Shown: positions 33,019-41,646 of the stretch, in pieces | How the letters are laid out: the number at the start of each line of letters is the position of its first letter | Position numbering within the stretch: position 1 is the first letter of the stretch | Assembly (NCBI GenBank): GCA_022510815.1 | Contig: JAFLST010000013.1 | Coordinates: 1 to 64,000 of the forward strand | Direction of reading: 5' to 3' | Origin: Christensenellaceae bacterium | GTDB lineage: Bacteria > Bacillota > Clostridia > Christensenellales > Aristaeellaceae | Length of the DNA: 64,000 nt | The notes under the pieces: model-generated | What the model was told of the DNA's origin: nothing | Databases searched by the model: none | The model's input: only the letters and a program-made list of their open reading frames with translations | Made by a program: the position numbers and the translations under genes

Positions 33019-33848
33019 AAAAGCTGCGGCAAGACCTTGATTTTACGAAGACCTACGGCAGCGTCCCTGCCTCCTTCGAGGAGCGCGTCATGAAGACCCT
33101 GCGGGATACCGCTCCGACGGAGCAGCCTGCAGAGACCGTGCCCGTTCGCCGGAGACCCTACCTGCGCATAGTCATCGTCGTGGCGGTGCTGCTGGCGCTG
33201 ACGGCTACGGCAGTGGCGGCGATGCTCTCCCGGACGGCGGAGATGTACCTCGGCCCCCACGGTCTCGGCGGCTCGGACTCGCAGATCGCCGTCGATATGC
33301 AGAACGGCTCCGTTGCCTACGCCGGGCAGAGCATGCAGCTCGGGAACGTGCTGTTCACCCTCGACGACGCTGTTTGGGGCGAGGAGGATATCTACGCCAC
33401 CGGCACCTATCAGGTCGTGGGCGATACGAACGAGCTGCTGGTCGGCTTCGGCCTGCTGCCCTCCCATGCCTATTCGCCCTTCGGCACCGACCGCGAGGAC
33501 ACGACCATGACCTATCTCGAATACGCCGAAGCGAACAGCCTGCAGCTCATCGGCGCGGAAATCTTCATGAAAGGCTACCTTGACGCGAACGGCGAGGGCG
33601 TCAGCGGTGACAGCAGCTTCTACTCCTACGAGGAGAGCGAGGGCGTGCACCGCTTCGGGCTGATGCTCTTCCTCACGCCAGAGAAGATGCAGGCCGCCCG
33701 CGAGGCCGGCAGCCGGTTCCAGTTCACGCTGACCGTCTATCAGTATGATGAATCGGGCCGCCCCACCGACCCGGACGACACCGATATATGGAACGCCACA
33801 AGCTGGATATCCGACGAGTGGGAGGTTTCCCTGCCCGGAGAAAACTGA
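33015..33848 (+). CDS. Putative membrane anti-sigma factor
   Basis: 277 residues from the GTG at 33015 (AGGAGGT 9 bases upstream), translationally coupled to the sigma gene. Cytoplasmic N-terminus of about 45 residues (VKKLRQDLDFTKTYGSVPASFEERVMKTL), one membrane helix (about 46-68, PYLRIVIVVAVLLALTATAV), then an extracellular domain of about 205 residues rich in acidic residues. The layout fits anti-sigma factors paired with ECF sigmas in Clostridia (DUF4179-like in arrangement). No zinc-binding ZAS motif is visible, so the mode of sigma binding is unknown. Confidence 0.7.
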   Translation: MKKLRQDLDFTKTYGSVPASFEERVMKTLRDTAPTEQPAETVPVRRRPYLRIVIVVAVLLALTATAVAAMLSRTAEMYLGPHGLGGSDSQIAVDMQNGSVAYAGQSMQLGNVLFTLDDAVWGEEDIYATGTYQVVGDTNELLVGFGLLPSHAYSPFGTDREDTTMTYLEYAEANSLQLIGAEIFMKGYLDANGEGVSGDSSFYSYEESEGVHRFGLMLFLTPEKMQAAREAGSRFQFTLTVYQYDESGRPTDPDDTDIWNATSWISDEWEVSLPGEN

Positions 33849-33856
33849 TTCTTTCA

Positions 33857-33885
33857 TCCAGACCGCACCCCGGTCTGGATTTTTT
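33857..33885 (+). terminator. Terminator of the sigma/anti-sigma operon
   Basis: TCCAGACCG pairs with CGGTCTGGA over CACCC, then TTTTTT. Confidence 0.85.
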
Positions 33886-33949
33886 GGCCGTTCTTTGCCC
33901 AGATATTCCGAACGTTGCAATGTATCCAGAAAGAAATGTCCGGGCTGTC

Positions 33950-33978
33950 TTGCATTCATCCGGGCGATATGCTATCAT
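33950..33978 (+). promoter_or_regulatory. Promoter for fhs
   Basis: TTGCAT (33950-33955), 17-base spacer, TATCAT (33973-33978). Confidence 0.65.
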
Positions 33979-34033
33979 GACGCTGTGACTGACACCACCT
34001 CCCCCGACGACTGAGGAAGGAGACGACATACCA

Positions 34034-35701
34034 ATGCCGACCGATATCGAGATTGCTCAGGCAGCAACGCCCCAGCGCATTGAAGCCATCGCCGCCAAGG
34101 CGAACATTCCCGAGGACGCCCTGTCCCCCTACGGCCGCTACATCGCCAAGGTGGACCCGGCCCTCATCCCCGGCGGCGAAAGGGCAAAGCTGATCCTCGT
34201 CACCGCCATCAACCCCACCCCTGCCGGTGAGGGCAAGACCACCGTGTCCGTGGGTCTGGCCGACGGCATGACCAAGATCGGCAAGAAGGCCATGCTGGCG
34301 CTGCGGGAGCCCTCCCTCGGCCCGGTGTTCGGCATGAAGGGCGGCGCGACCGGCGGCGGCTACGCGCAGGTGCTGCCCATGGAGAACATCAACCTGCACT
34401 TCACCGGCGACCTGCACGCCATCACCGCGGCCAACAACCTGCTGGCCGCCATGGTGGACAACCACATCCAGCAGGGCAACAAGCTGGGCATTGATCCGCG
34501 TCAGGTGACGTGGCGGCGCTGCCTCGACGTGAACGACCGCCAGCTCCGGCAGATCGTCTCCGGCCTTGGCGGCAGGCTCAACGGCATGCCCCGGGAGGAC
34601 GGTTTTGACATCACCGCGGCCAGCGAGGTCATGGCGGTGTTCTGCCTCGCCAGCGACCTCAAGGATCTCAAGGCCCGCCTTGCCCGCCTGCAGGTGGCCC
34701 GCACCTTTGCCGGTACGCCCGTGACCGCTGGCGACCTGCATGCCGAGGGCGCGATGACGGCGCTCCTGCGGGACGCTCTGCAGCCCAACCTCGTCCAGAC
34801 CATCGACGGCACTCCCTGCCTGATGCACGGCGGCCCCTTCGCCAACATCGCCCACGGCTGCAACTCGGTCATCGCGACCAAGACGGCCATGCGCCTTGCT
34901 GACTATGTGGTCACTGAGGCGGGCTTCGGCGCCGATCTGGGCGCGGAGAAGTTCCTCGACATCAAGTGCCGCATGAGCGGTCTGTGGCCTGACGCGGTGG
35001 TCGTGGTCGCGACGGTGCGGGCGCTCAAGTCCCATGGCGGCTGCCCCAAGGCTGATCTGGGCGCGGAGAGCGTCGACTACCTCGAGAAGGGCCTGCCCAA
35101 CCTGATCCGCCATATCGAGCATGTCCGCGACGTATGGCAGCGCCCGGTGATCGTGGCCATGAACCGCTTCATCACCGACACCGAGGCCGAGATGGCCGTG
35201 CTGCGCGCTGCCTGCGAGAAGGCTGGCGCTCCCGTTGAGCTCTGCGATGGCTGGGCCAAGGGCGGCGACGGCGTGAAGGAGCTGGCGCAGCTCGTGTGCG
35301 AGACCGTCGACAAGCAGCCGAAGGTCACGCCTTCCTTCACCTACCCGGACGACGTCTCCCTCAAGGAGAAGATCGAGGCTGTCGCGACCCGCATCTACGG
35401 CGCGAAGGACGTCTCCTTCAACGCCAGCGTGCTCAAGCAGCTCGCGAAGCTCGAGGAGGAAGGCTGGGGCCATTGCCCGGTGTGCATCGCCAAGACGCAG
35501 TATTCCTTCTCCGACGACCCGAAGAAGCTCGGTGCGCCCAGCGGCTACACCCTGACCATCCGTCAGGTTCGGCTCTCCGCCGGCGCGGGATTCGTGGTGG
35601 CCTTCGCGGGCGACATCATCGCCATGCCCGGCCTGCCGAAGATTCCCGCCGCCGAGGGCATCGACGTGGACGACGAGGGCAAGATCACCGGTCTGTTCTG
35701 A
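34034..35701 (+). CDS. fhs: Formate-tetrahydrofolate ligase
   Basis: 555 residues, full length. Makes 10-formyl-THF from formate, ATP and THF: the entry of formate into one-carbon metabolism and the methyl branch of the acetyl-CoA pathway. P-loop [14 protein letters not shown]; signature blocks [65 protein letters not shown] and [14 protein letters not shown] ribosome site GGAG lies upstream. It stands alone between its promoter and terminator; other Wood-Ljungdahl genes are not in this window. Confidence 0.97.
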   Translation: MPTDIEIAQAATPQRIEAIAAKANIPEDALSPYGRYIAKVDPALIPGGERAKLILVTAINPTPAGEGKTTVSVGLADGMTKIGKKAMLALREPSLGPVFGMKGGATGGGYAQVLPMENINLHFTGDLHAITAANNLLAAMVDNHIQQGNKLGIDPRQVTWRRCLDVNDRQLRQIVSGLGGRLNGMPREDGFDITAASEVMAVFCLASDLKDLKARLARLQVARTFAGTPVTAGDLHAEGAMTALLRDALQPNLVQTIDGTPCLMHGGPFANIAHGCNSVIATKTAMRLADYVVTEAGFGADLGAEKFLDIKCRMSGLWPDAVVVVATVRALKSHGGCPKADLGAESVDYLEKGLPNLIRHIEHVRDVWQRPVIVAMNRFITDTEAEMAVLRAACEKAGAPVELCDGWAKGGDGVKELAQLVCETVDKQPKVTPSFTYPDDVSLKEKIEAVATRIYGAKDVSFNASVLKQLAKLEEEGWGHCPVCIAKTQYSFSDDPKKLGAPSGYTLTIRQVRLSAGAGFVVAFAGDIIAMPGLPKIPAAEGIDVDDEGKITGLF

Positions 35702-35714
35702 TTTTCAACATGTG

Positions 35715-35750
35715 GGTACGGCTTCGGAATCCGGAGCCGTGCCTTTTTTT
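35715..35750 (+). terminator. Terminator of fhs
   Basis: GGTACGGCTTCGG pairs with CCGGAGCCGTGCC over AAT, then seven T. Confidence 0.88.
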
Positions 35751-35813
35751 CTTTTGCCAGCAGATTCTGCCATCCAAACATATGAAACACTTGCAAAACT
35801 TGTCGAATAACCC

Positions 35814-35842
35814 TTGCGGCTGGGCTTTCGCGATGCTATAAT
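35814..35842 (+). promoter_or_regulatory. Promoter for the vanW-sfsA-CHAP operon
   Basis: TTGCGG (35814-35819), 17-base spacer, TATAAT (35837-35842). Confidence 0.7.
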
Positions 35843-35879
35843 CAATGCTGGATAGATTTGCATCAGGAGGAATGGTCCG

Positions 35880-37079
35880 ATGATAAAGCGCGTGACGGCT
35901 CTGCTTGCCGCGATTTGCCTGATGGCTCCGGCCCTGCCCGCTCTGGCGGATGTGGAATACTTCGAGGGCTGGACGCCGGAGATTATTGAGGGATACTGGA
36001 CCCACGACAGCGAGATCTCGCGTATGATTAAGTACACCGCCGTCTACGATTCCATCGGCGAGCAGTATCACGAGCCGGACAAGGAGGAGTTCAACGCCAA
36101 CTCCCCCGCCATCTATACCGCCCGGCTGATCTCCAACATCAGCGCTTATGCTGAGAAGGACACGACGGCTGAGCGCGTGATTCCCGGTAAGAACGACGGC
36201 GTGCCCGTCGAGGTGCTTTTCGTGGGCACCTACTGGTGCGTCGTGCGCAAGGGCAACGTGCTGGGCTATGCCAAGCGCGAGAAGCTGACCAACTTCCAGA
36301 ACGCCGGCACCAACACCATACCCTACGGCGTGCAGAAGCACTCCTATGTGGCCAAGACGGCCAAGATCACCTATGTGCGCATCGCCATGAGCAGCGAGGA
36401 CCCCTACTGGGTCGTGCTCAAGCCCGGCACCACCCTCACCATCTGGAAGATCATGAACGGCTGGGCCATCGTCAACTATCAGCGCTGCTACGGCTATATT
36501 GACCTCAACGACCTGACCGATCTGGTGCCCGTGTCCCCCACCGACACGCCCATCAACGACGAGACCCCCATCGCCGCCTATACCTCCTACTACGGCATGT
36601 CCCAGTCGGAGACGAACCTGAACCGCCTCAACAACATTCAGGTCGCCTGCGCTTTCCTGCGCCGCGTCATTATGCCCGGCGAGACCTACAACTGCAACAA
36701 GATCTGGGGCCCCTATCGCGAGGCCACCGGCTACAAGCAGGCTCCCGTGCTCATCAACGGCGAGACCAAGCCCGGCTATGGCGGCGGCACCTGTCAGGCG
36801 TCCTCCACCATCTATAACGCGCTGATTCAGCTCCCCGGCATCGAGATCATCAACCGGCATGCTCACGGTCCTTCCGGCGCGGCTTACCTGCCTCACGGCG
36901 TGGACGCGGCGGTCGGCGACGACAGCAAGAATCTGAACCTGATCTTCAGGAACAACTATGACTTTGCCATCCGCATTGACGCCCAGTCCAACGATGACGG
37001 CGCGCTGTGCATGCTGATCTACCGCGCCACTGACGCGGAGGTCGCTGCTGCGCAGGCGGCGAAGACAGCCTCCAAGTGA
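35880..37079 (+). CDS. Secreted VanW family protein
   Basis: 399 residues with a cleavable signal (MIKRVTALLAAICLMAPALPALAD). The middle has two short SH3-like stretches (TARLISNISAYAEKDTTAERVI to VGTYWCVVRKGNVLGYAKREKL; HSYVAKTAKITYVRIAM to NGWAIVNYQRCYGYIDL). The C-terminal VanW domain has AAYTSYYGMSQSETNLNRLNNIQ, PGETYNCNKIWGP and GYGGGTCQASSTIYNAL. VanW proteins accompany some vancomycin-resistance clusters but their biochemical role is unknown; this one is more likely a general cell-surface factor. Overlaps sfsA by 4 bases. Confidence 0.9.
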   Translation: MIKRVTALLAAICLMAPALPALADVEYFEGWTPEIIEGYWTHDSEISRMIKYTAVYDSIGEQYHEPDKEEFNANSPAIYTARLISNISAYAEKDTTAERVIPGKNDGVPVEVLFVGTYWCVVRKGNVLGYAKREKLTNFQNAGTNTIPYGVQKHSYVAKTAKITYVRIAMSSEDPYWVVLKPGTTLTIWKIMNGWAIVNYQRCYGYIDLNDLTDLVPVSPTDTPINDETPIAAYTSYYGMSQSETNLNRLNNIQVACAFLRRVIMPGETYNCNKIWGPYREATGYKQAPVLINGETKPGYGGGTCQASSTIYNALIQLPGIEIINRHAHGPSGAAYLPHGVDAAVGDDSKNLNLIFRNNYDFAIRIDAQSNDDGALCMLIYRATDAEVAAAQAAKTASK

Positions 37080-37762
37080 AGCTGTATCATCGTCTGACGC
37101 AGGCGCTGTTCCTGCGGCGGCTGAACCGCTTTGTGGCGGAGGTATCTTTGGACGGGCAGACCCAGACCGTGCATGTGAAGAACACCGGGCGGCTCGGCGA
37201 GCTGCTGCTGCCCGGCGCGGCGGTCTGGCTCGAGGAATCCGACAATCCCGCCCGCAAGACCCGCTTCGACCTCGTCTGCGTTGAAAACCGCGGCTATGTT
37301 GTCAACATCGACAGTCAGGCCCCGAATCCCGTTTTTCGCGAGTGGGCAGATCGCGGCGGCTGGGCAGACGGTCTCATCGGCCTGCGGGGCGAGGTATTCC
37401 GCGGAGATTCCCGGTTTGATTTTGCCTATACGCGAAACGGCTCTCCCGGCTATGTCGAGGTCAAGGGTGTGACGCTCTTTGATGACAGCGGCATGGCCTT
37501 TTTCCCCGATGCGCCCACCGAGCGCGGCGTAAAGCACCTGCGGGGGCTCATCGAGGCCCGGCGCGAAGGCTGTGAGGCAGGCGTCTGCTTCATCCTCCAG
37601 CGGGACAATGTCGCGGGCCTCAAGCCCAATGACCGGACGCACCCGGCCTTCGGGCAAGCGCTGCGGGAAGCCGCTGCGGCAGGCGTAACCATCCGGGCGC
37701 TGAGCTGCCTTGTCACGCCCGAGAGCTGCGAGGCCTGCCGTGAAGTGCCTGTCATTCTATGA
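37076..37762 (+). CDS. sfsA: SfsA family DNA/RNA nuclease
   Basis: 228 residues from a GTG overlapping the vanW stop (GTGA). OB-like N-terminus (RRLNRFVAEVSLDGQTQTVHVKNTGRL) and a PD-(D/E)XK-like nuclease core (FDFAYTRNGSPGYVEVKGVTLF, then FPDAPTERGVKHLRGL) are typical. Originally named for sugar-fermentation stimulation; Escherichia SfsA is now reported as a nuclease. Length matches the family (about 230). Confidence 0.93.
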   Translation: MKLYHRLTQALFLRRLNRFVAEVSLDGQTQTVHVKNTGRLGELLLPGAAVWLEESDNPARKTRFDLVCVENRGYVVNIDSQAPNPVFREWADRGGWADGLIGLRGEVFRGDSRFDFAYTRNGSPGYVEVKGVTLFDDSGMAFFPDAPTERGVKHLRGLIEARREGCEAGVCFILQRDNVAGLKPNDRTHPAFGQALREAAAAGVTIRALSCLVTPESCEACREVPVIL

Positions 37763-37779
37763 TGAAAGGACGGATGCCC

Positions 37780-38685
37780 ATGAAGCGCTTCATCTCCATG
37801 CTGCTGGCGTTTTGGCTGGGCATGACCGCCCTTCCCGCGCTGGCTGACGAGACTGTCATCGAGCCCCAGTGGCCCGTCCCGGACTATGTCACATGGCTGC
37901 TGGAGATTGCCTCGGAAGAGGTCGGCTACGAGGAGGGCCCCCACGGCTATTCAAAATACGGCGAGTGGGCGGGCGACCCCTATGCCCAGTGGTGCGCGGA
38001 GTTCCTCTGCTGGTGCGTCGATCAGGTCGATCAGCGCCACGGCACCGAACTGCTCAAGAATGTCTATCCGCTCTATTCCGGCTCCAACGGCGGCCGGAAC
38101 TGGTTCATCCGTCAGGGGCGATACCTCGTGCGCAACGGTCACCTCGAGAACTGGGGCTACCAGTGGCTCAAGGGCACCGACCATTTCCTGACCACCGGCG
38201 ATTACATCCCTCAGCCCGGCGACTGGGTCTTCTTCACCTGGACCAGCAACACGGACACTGACCATGTCGCCATGGTGGAATACTGCACCCGGAACGCGGC
38301 GGGAGACGTGACCATTCATGTCATCGAGGGCAACAACCCCTCCGGCGTGACCCGGGGCACCTACGCCCTGACCTACAACCGCATTCTGGGCTACGGCACC
38401 GTGCACGACGCGGCGGATTGGACCATGCGGGGCGGATGCTCCGGCGAAAAGGTACGGCAGCTTCAGGAGAAGCTGATCTATCTGGACTATCTGTCCGACG
38501 GCGCGGCGGACGGCGCCTACGGCAGCACGACCCAGTCCGCTGTCGAGGCCTTCCAACGGGCGCAGCGGCTGAACGCCAACGGCATTGCGAATATCGACAC
38601 CCAGCGCGCCCTCGACAAGGCTGTCGATCAGGCCATCCATGATGATCCCAACACATGGCAGGTCGTGGATGACGACGACTGGTGA
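37780..38685 (+). CDS. Secreted CHAP-domain peptidoglycan hydrolase with C-terminal peptidoglycan-binding domain
   Basis: 301 residues from the ATG 9 bases after GAAAGGA; three earlier in-frame ATGs have poor spacing. Signal peptide to about residue 22 (ALPALADE). CHAP amidase domain about 35-205 with catalytic Cys72 (AQWCAEFLCWC) and His162 (DTDHVAMVEYC). PG_binding_1 domain about 215-285 (VRQLQEKLIYLDYLSDGAADGAYG with GSTTQSAVEAFQRAQ). The C-terminus is acidic (VVDDDDW). It likely cleaves stem peptides or the amide bond in the wall during growth. Last gene of the vanW operon, followed by an AGC-triloop hairpin. Confidence 0.88.
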   Translation: MKRFISMLLAFWLGMTALPALADETVIEPQWPVPDYVTWLLEIASEEVGYEEGPHGYSKYGEWAGDPYAQWCAEFLCWCVDQVDQRHGTELLKNVYPLYSGSNGGRNWFIRQGRYLVRNGHLENWGYQWLKGTDHFLTTGDYIPQPGDWVFFTWTSNTDTDHVAMVEYCTRNAAGDVTIHVIEGNNPSGVTRGTYALTYNRILGYGTVHDAADWTMRGGCSGEKVRQLQEKLIYLDYLSDGAADGAYGSTTQSAVEAFQRAQRLNANGIANIDTQRALDKAVDQAIHDDPNTWQVVDDDDW

Positions 38686-38704
38686 GAGAACATAGGATAA
38701 CGAT

Positions 38705-38765
38705 GAGATAGACGCTTTGAAGCTCAAAGCGTCTATCTCGTGCTCTCTGCGAAATCGACTTCCGC
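38705..38765 (+). repeat. AGC-triloop hairpin element, copy E (after the CHAP gene)
   Basis: GAGATAGACGCTTTGA (38705-38720) pairs perfectly over 16 bp with 38724-38739 around loop AGC. A degraded tail (TGCTCTCTGCGAAATCGAC) follows. Begins 20 bases after the stop; no U-tract. Confidence 0.75.
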
Positions 38766-38900
38766 CTTACCGGTCTTGTTTCGCGCGGCAAGCGCGCACA
38801 TGCCGCAGAGAGGATAGCTTGAAACCGCTTTCTCGTTTGGACTTCATGTCCGCGTGGTTCAGCGGCAAGATTGATGAAGGCTTTGTAAAGGATGCATTCC

Positions 38901-39695
38901 ATGAGAACTTGGTATAGCAAATCCCCTGCTGTTTCTGGCATACTCATTGGACAAGGGTTATTCATCCTCTTTGTCTTACTTGAGTATGCTCTTGTGGTTA
39001 CAGGGATATCCGATTGCGGCGTGATTGCAGATTCCTGTTTTCGGGTTTTGTTTGGTGTGATTGCCCTTCTGCTCATCCACGCGCTTTATCGCGAGCGCTT
39101 TTCCGGCCTGTTTACTGCAAGCATTCCAAAATCAACGTGGCTGTACTGCATCCCCTTCTTTTTGTACCTTGCTTTGGAGTTTTTGTTTCTGCCGGTAACC
39201 GACCATGTCACAACGGCTTATGTTCCCTATTTTCTATTGGTCTGCCTGAATCAGTTGGCAACAGGCTTCTGGGAGGAGGCCGCCTCCAAGGGCCTTGTTA
39301 TGAGCGGTATGCTCCTGAAGTGGAGACGCACCGCAAAGGGCAGAATCGGCATGATTTTGGTGACAGGCATTCTCTTTGGCTCCCTGCACCTGCTCAATGT
39401 GCTCTTCAGCCACGATCTTGAGTATTGCATATGGAATGCCATCTATTCCAGCGCTTTTGGTGTTTTCATGGCGGCCATTTACTTGCATTCAAAGAGCATC
39501 TCGCTCTGTATGGTTTTGCATGCCGTATGGAATATCATTATCCGAATACCGGGCAATTTCTTTGAAGAGATTCAAGAAGGGACATTATCTGCCTTTATTT
39601 ACACGTCTCAGGACATACTCCTGCTCGGCATTCTTCCCATCATCTCTATCATCATCTGCGTTACGCATGATAAAGCGGCTCGCGCGGAGAGCTGA
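38901..39695 (+). CDS. CPBP family intramembrane metalloprotease, low-GC
   Basis: 264 residues from MRTWYSK, 8 bases after AAAGGA. Seven or eight helices. CPBP (Abi/Rce1-like) motifs: EEAASKG (glutamates of motif 1, with Lys where Arg is usual), GILFGSLHLLN (motif 2 His) and MVLHAVWN (motif 3). Family members process membrane or bacteriocin-related substrates. Base and codon use are visibly more AT-rich than neighbours, no regulatory partner is adjacent, and the next gene has its own promoter, so horizontal acquisition is likely. Confidence 0.85.
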   Translation: MRTWYSKSPAVSGILIGQGLFILFVLLEYALVVTGISDCGVIADSCFRVLFGVIALLLIHALYRERFSGLFTASIPKSTWLYCIPFFLYLALEFLFLPVTDHVTTAYVPYFLLVCLNQLATGFWEEAASKGLVMSGMLLKWRRTAKGRIGMILVTGILFGSLHLLNVLFSHDLEYCIWNAIYSSAFGVFMAAIYLHSKSISLCMVLHAVWNIIIRIPGNFFEEIQEGTLSAFIYTSQDILLLGILPIISIIICVTHDKAARAES

Positions 39696-39857
39696 ATTCC
39701 ATGATATGCCGATGGCAATGACTGTCGCGCGTCCGTTAATTCTTCGGTTTGCCTTCCTGAACGGTCACCCTTGTCACAGCAGCGGGCGCACTGTCCTTTA
39801 CGCCTTTGCCTGATGCCTGCTGGTTTCTATTGACACAATAAAAAGTGCGCGTGTCTC
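39696..39857. other. Intergenic region before the pyrophosphatase promoter
   Basis: No gene recognised. On the minus strand a short open stretch ends DSAPAAVTRVTVQEGKPKN, which reads like a protein C-terminus, but nothing upstream supports it; it may be a relic. Confidence 0.4.
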
Positions 39858-39886
39858 TTGACAGAACCGCGCTCAAAGCGTACAAT
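39858..39886 (+). promoter_or_regulatory. Promoter for the pyrophosphatase gene
   Basis: TTGACA (39858-39863), 17-base spacer, TACAAT (39881-39886); start expected near 39893, leaving a leader of about 130 bases. Confidence 0.8.
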
Positions 39887-39893
39887 GGATGAA

Positions 39894-40000
39894 GGTAGGG
39901 AGCCATTGCTGAGGCCCTATCGCAACCTTTGGCAGGTTGATGAGGAGCCGCCGCGCAGAGCTGAACTGCACGGCGGCTTGCTCTATGATAACGCCCTACT
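39894..40000 (+). promoter_or_regulatory. Structured leader with two alternative pairings
   Basis: GGTAGGG at the 5' end (39894-39900) can pair locally with CCCTATC (39915-39921) or at long range with CCCTACT (39994-40000), closing a multi-helix fold that contains GCCGCCG/CGGCGGC (39947-39953 with 39971-39977). No known riboswitch recognised; it does not match my memory of the Mn (yybP-ykoY) consensus. Confidence 0.4.
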
Positions 40001-40022
40001 CCCACAAAAGGACGTGATCCAT

Positions 40023-41642
40023 TTGGAACCCATCTACGTCTTCGGCCACAGGAATCCGGACACGGACTCGGTGGTGTCGGCCATGGCCTATGCGGCGCTG
40101 CGGAGCGCGCTGGGCGAGAATGAATATGTCGCGGCGCGTCTGGGGCATCTGACCGATGAGACGTCCTTCCTGCTCAAGCGCTTCGGGTTTGAGCCGCCGC
40201 TGTTCCTGCACACCGTTCGCACACAGGTTCGGGACGTCGATTTCGACCGCCCGCCGACCGTCAGCGGATCTGTCGCCGTCAGCCACGCGTGGGATCTGCT
40301 GCGGGAGCACCCCGACCTCTCCGGCCTTCCCGTGACGGATGAGCAGGGGCGGCTTGCCGGCATGATCACCGCCAGCGGCATCGCTGAGCGCGACATGGAC
40401 TCCATCGACCGTCCGCGAGTCGAGGCTGTGCCCGTGTTCAACCTGCTCTCAGCCATCGAGGGCCGGGTCATCAACAGCGACGACGACGTGTTCGACACCC
40501 TGACCGGCGAGGTTGTGATCGCTCTGCCGGGGCCCGGCGCGTGCCTGCGGGGCGTGCGGGAGGGCAGCATCGTCATCTGCGGCCAGCAGAAGGACGTGGT
40601 CGACGAGGCCCTGCGGATGGGCGCGTCCTGCGTCATTCTCTGCCAGAGCGATCTGGCCGACCAGTACCGCGGCATCTCCTCCCCCACCTGCATCATCGCC
40701 ACGCCCTGCGACGCCTACCGCGCCGCCCGGCTGATCTACCAGTCCATTCCCGTCCGGCGCATCGCCAAGGCCGACGGGCTGGTCTGCTTCCATCTTGACG
40801 ACTATATCGACGATGTCCGCGATACCATGCTGGAGAGCCGCTACCGCTCTTATCCCGTGCTGGACAGCGACGGCAAGGTCGTCGGCACGCTGGGCCGCTT
40901 CCACTTGATCCGGCCCCGCAGAAAGCGCGTCGTGCTGGTCGACCACAATGAGACCCGGCAGTCCGTCGAGGGCCTCGATCAGGCGGAAATCATCGCCATC
41001 CTCGACCATCACCGCCTCGCCGACGTGCAGACCCGCGGCCCCGTGTTCATGCGCAACGAGCCTGTCGGCTCCACCACCACCATCGTCGCCACCATGTTTC
41101 AGGAGCACGGCCTGATGCCCTCCGAAAAGTTAGCCGGGCTGATGGCCGCGGCAATTCTCTCGGACACCGTGCTGTTCAAGTCCCCGACCTGCACCGCCCA
41201 CGACCGCCGCATCGCCGAGCGTCTGGCCCGCATCGCAGGCATTGATCTGGACGCGCTGGGCCGGGAAATCTTCTCCGCCTCGGTAGCCATCGAGCGTCCC
41301 GCCGCCGAGCTGCTCATGCGCGATTTCAAGGACTTCCATATCGCCGGGCATGAGATCGGCATCGGGCAGATCAACTGTCTGGACGTCGATGAGATGCTCG
41401 AGCGCCTGCCGGAGTTCCTCGACGCGATGAAAAAGCTGCAGAAGGACCGTGCCTACGGCATGGTGCTGCTCATGCTCACTGACGTGCTGCGCTGCGGCAC
41501 AGAGCTGATCTTCCTCGGCGACGCGGAGATCATTCGCCAGTCCTTCAACCTGCCCGATGTGGAGGGCAACCACATCTTCCTGCCGGGGGTACTGAGCCGT
41601 AAAAAGCAGATCGTACCCGCTCTGGCTCTGCTCTGGGGGTGA
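40023..41642 (+). CDS. ppaC: Manganese-dependent inorganic pyrophosphatase with CBS/DRTGG insert
   Basis: 539 residues from a TTG 10 bases after AAAAGGA; in-frame upstream codons lie over the promoter and leader. DHH-superfamily family II PPase: YVFGHRNPDTDS (Mn ligands), AILDHHRLAD, and SGFx-like NEPVGSTTTIVA, with DHHA2 at the C-terminus (RKKQIVPAL). Inserted between about 70 and 305 are a first CBS half (TVSGSVAVSHAW, GLPVTDEQGRLAGMITASGI), a DRTGG domain (EGRVINSDDDVFDT, GSIVICGQQKDVVDEALRMGASCVILC) and the second CBS (SRYRSYPVLDSDGKVVGTLG). CBS-PPases are regulated by adenine nucleotides. Hydrolyses PPi in the cytoplasm. Confidence 0.93.
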   Translation: MEPIYVFGHRNPDTDSVVSAMAYAALRSALGENEYVAARLGHLTDETSFLLKRFGFEPPLFLHTVRTQVRDVDFDRPPTVSGSVAVSHAWDLLREHPDLSGLPVTDEQGRLAGMITASGIAERDMDSIDRPRVEAVPVFNLLSAIEGRVINSDDDVFDTLTGEVVIALPGPGACLRGVREGSIVICGQQKDVVDEALRMGASCVILCQSDLADQYRGISSPTCIIATPCDAYRAARLIYQSIPVRRIAKADGLVCFHLDDYIDDVRDTMLESRYRSYPVLDSDGKVVGTLGRFHLIRPRRKRVVLVDHNETRQSVEGLDQAEIIAILDHHRLADVQTRGPVFMRNEPVGSTTTIVATMFQEHGLMPSEKLAGLMAAAILSDTVLFKSPTCTAHDRRIAERLARIAGIDLDALGREIFSASVAIERPAAELLMRDFKDFHIAGHEIGIGQINCLDVDEMLERLPEFLDAMKKLQKDRAYGMVLLMLTDVLRCGTELIFLGDAEIIRQSFNLPDVEGNHIFLPGVLSRKKQIVPALALLWG

Positions 41643-41646
41643 CCAA

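Noticed and set aside
39736..40005. Minus-strand open frame ending VQEGKPKN
   Set aside because: Overlaps a strong plus-strand promoter and structured leader, no ribosome site or family match; recorded only as a possible relic.
39893..40022. Manganese (yybP-ykoY) riboswitch
   Set aside because: Attractive for a Mn enzyme, but I could not find the conserved internal-loop segments of that class.
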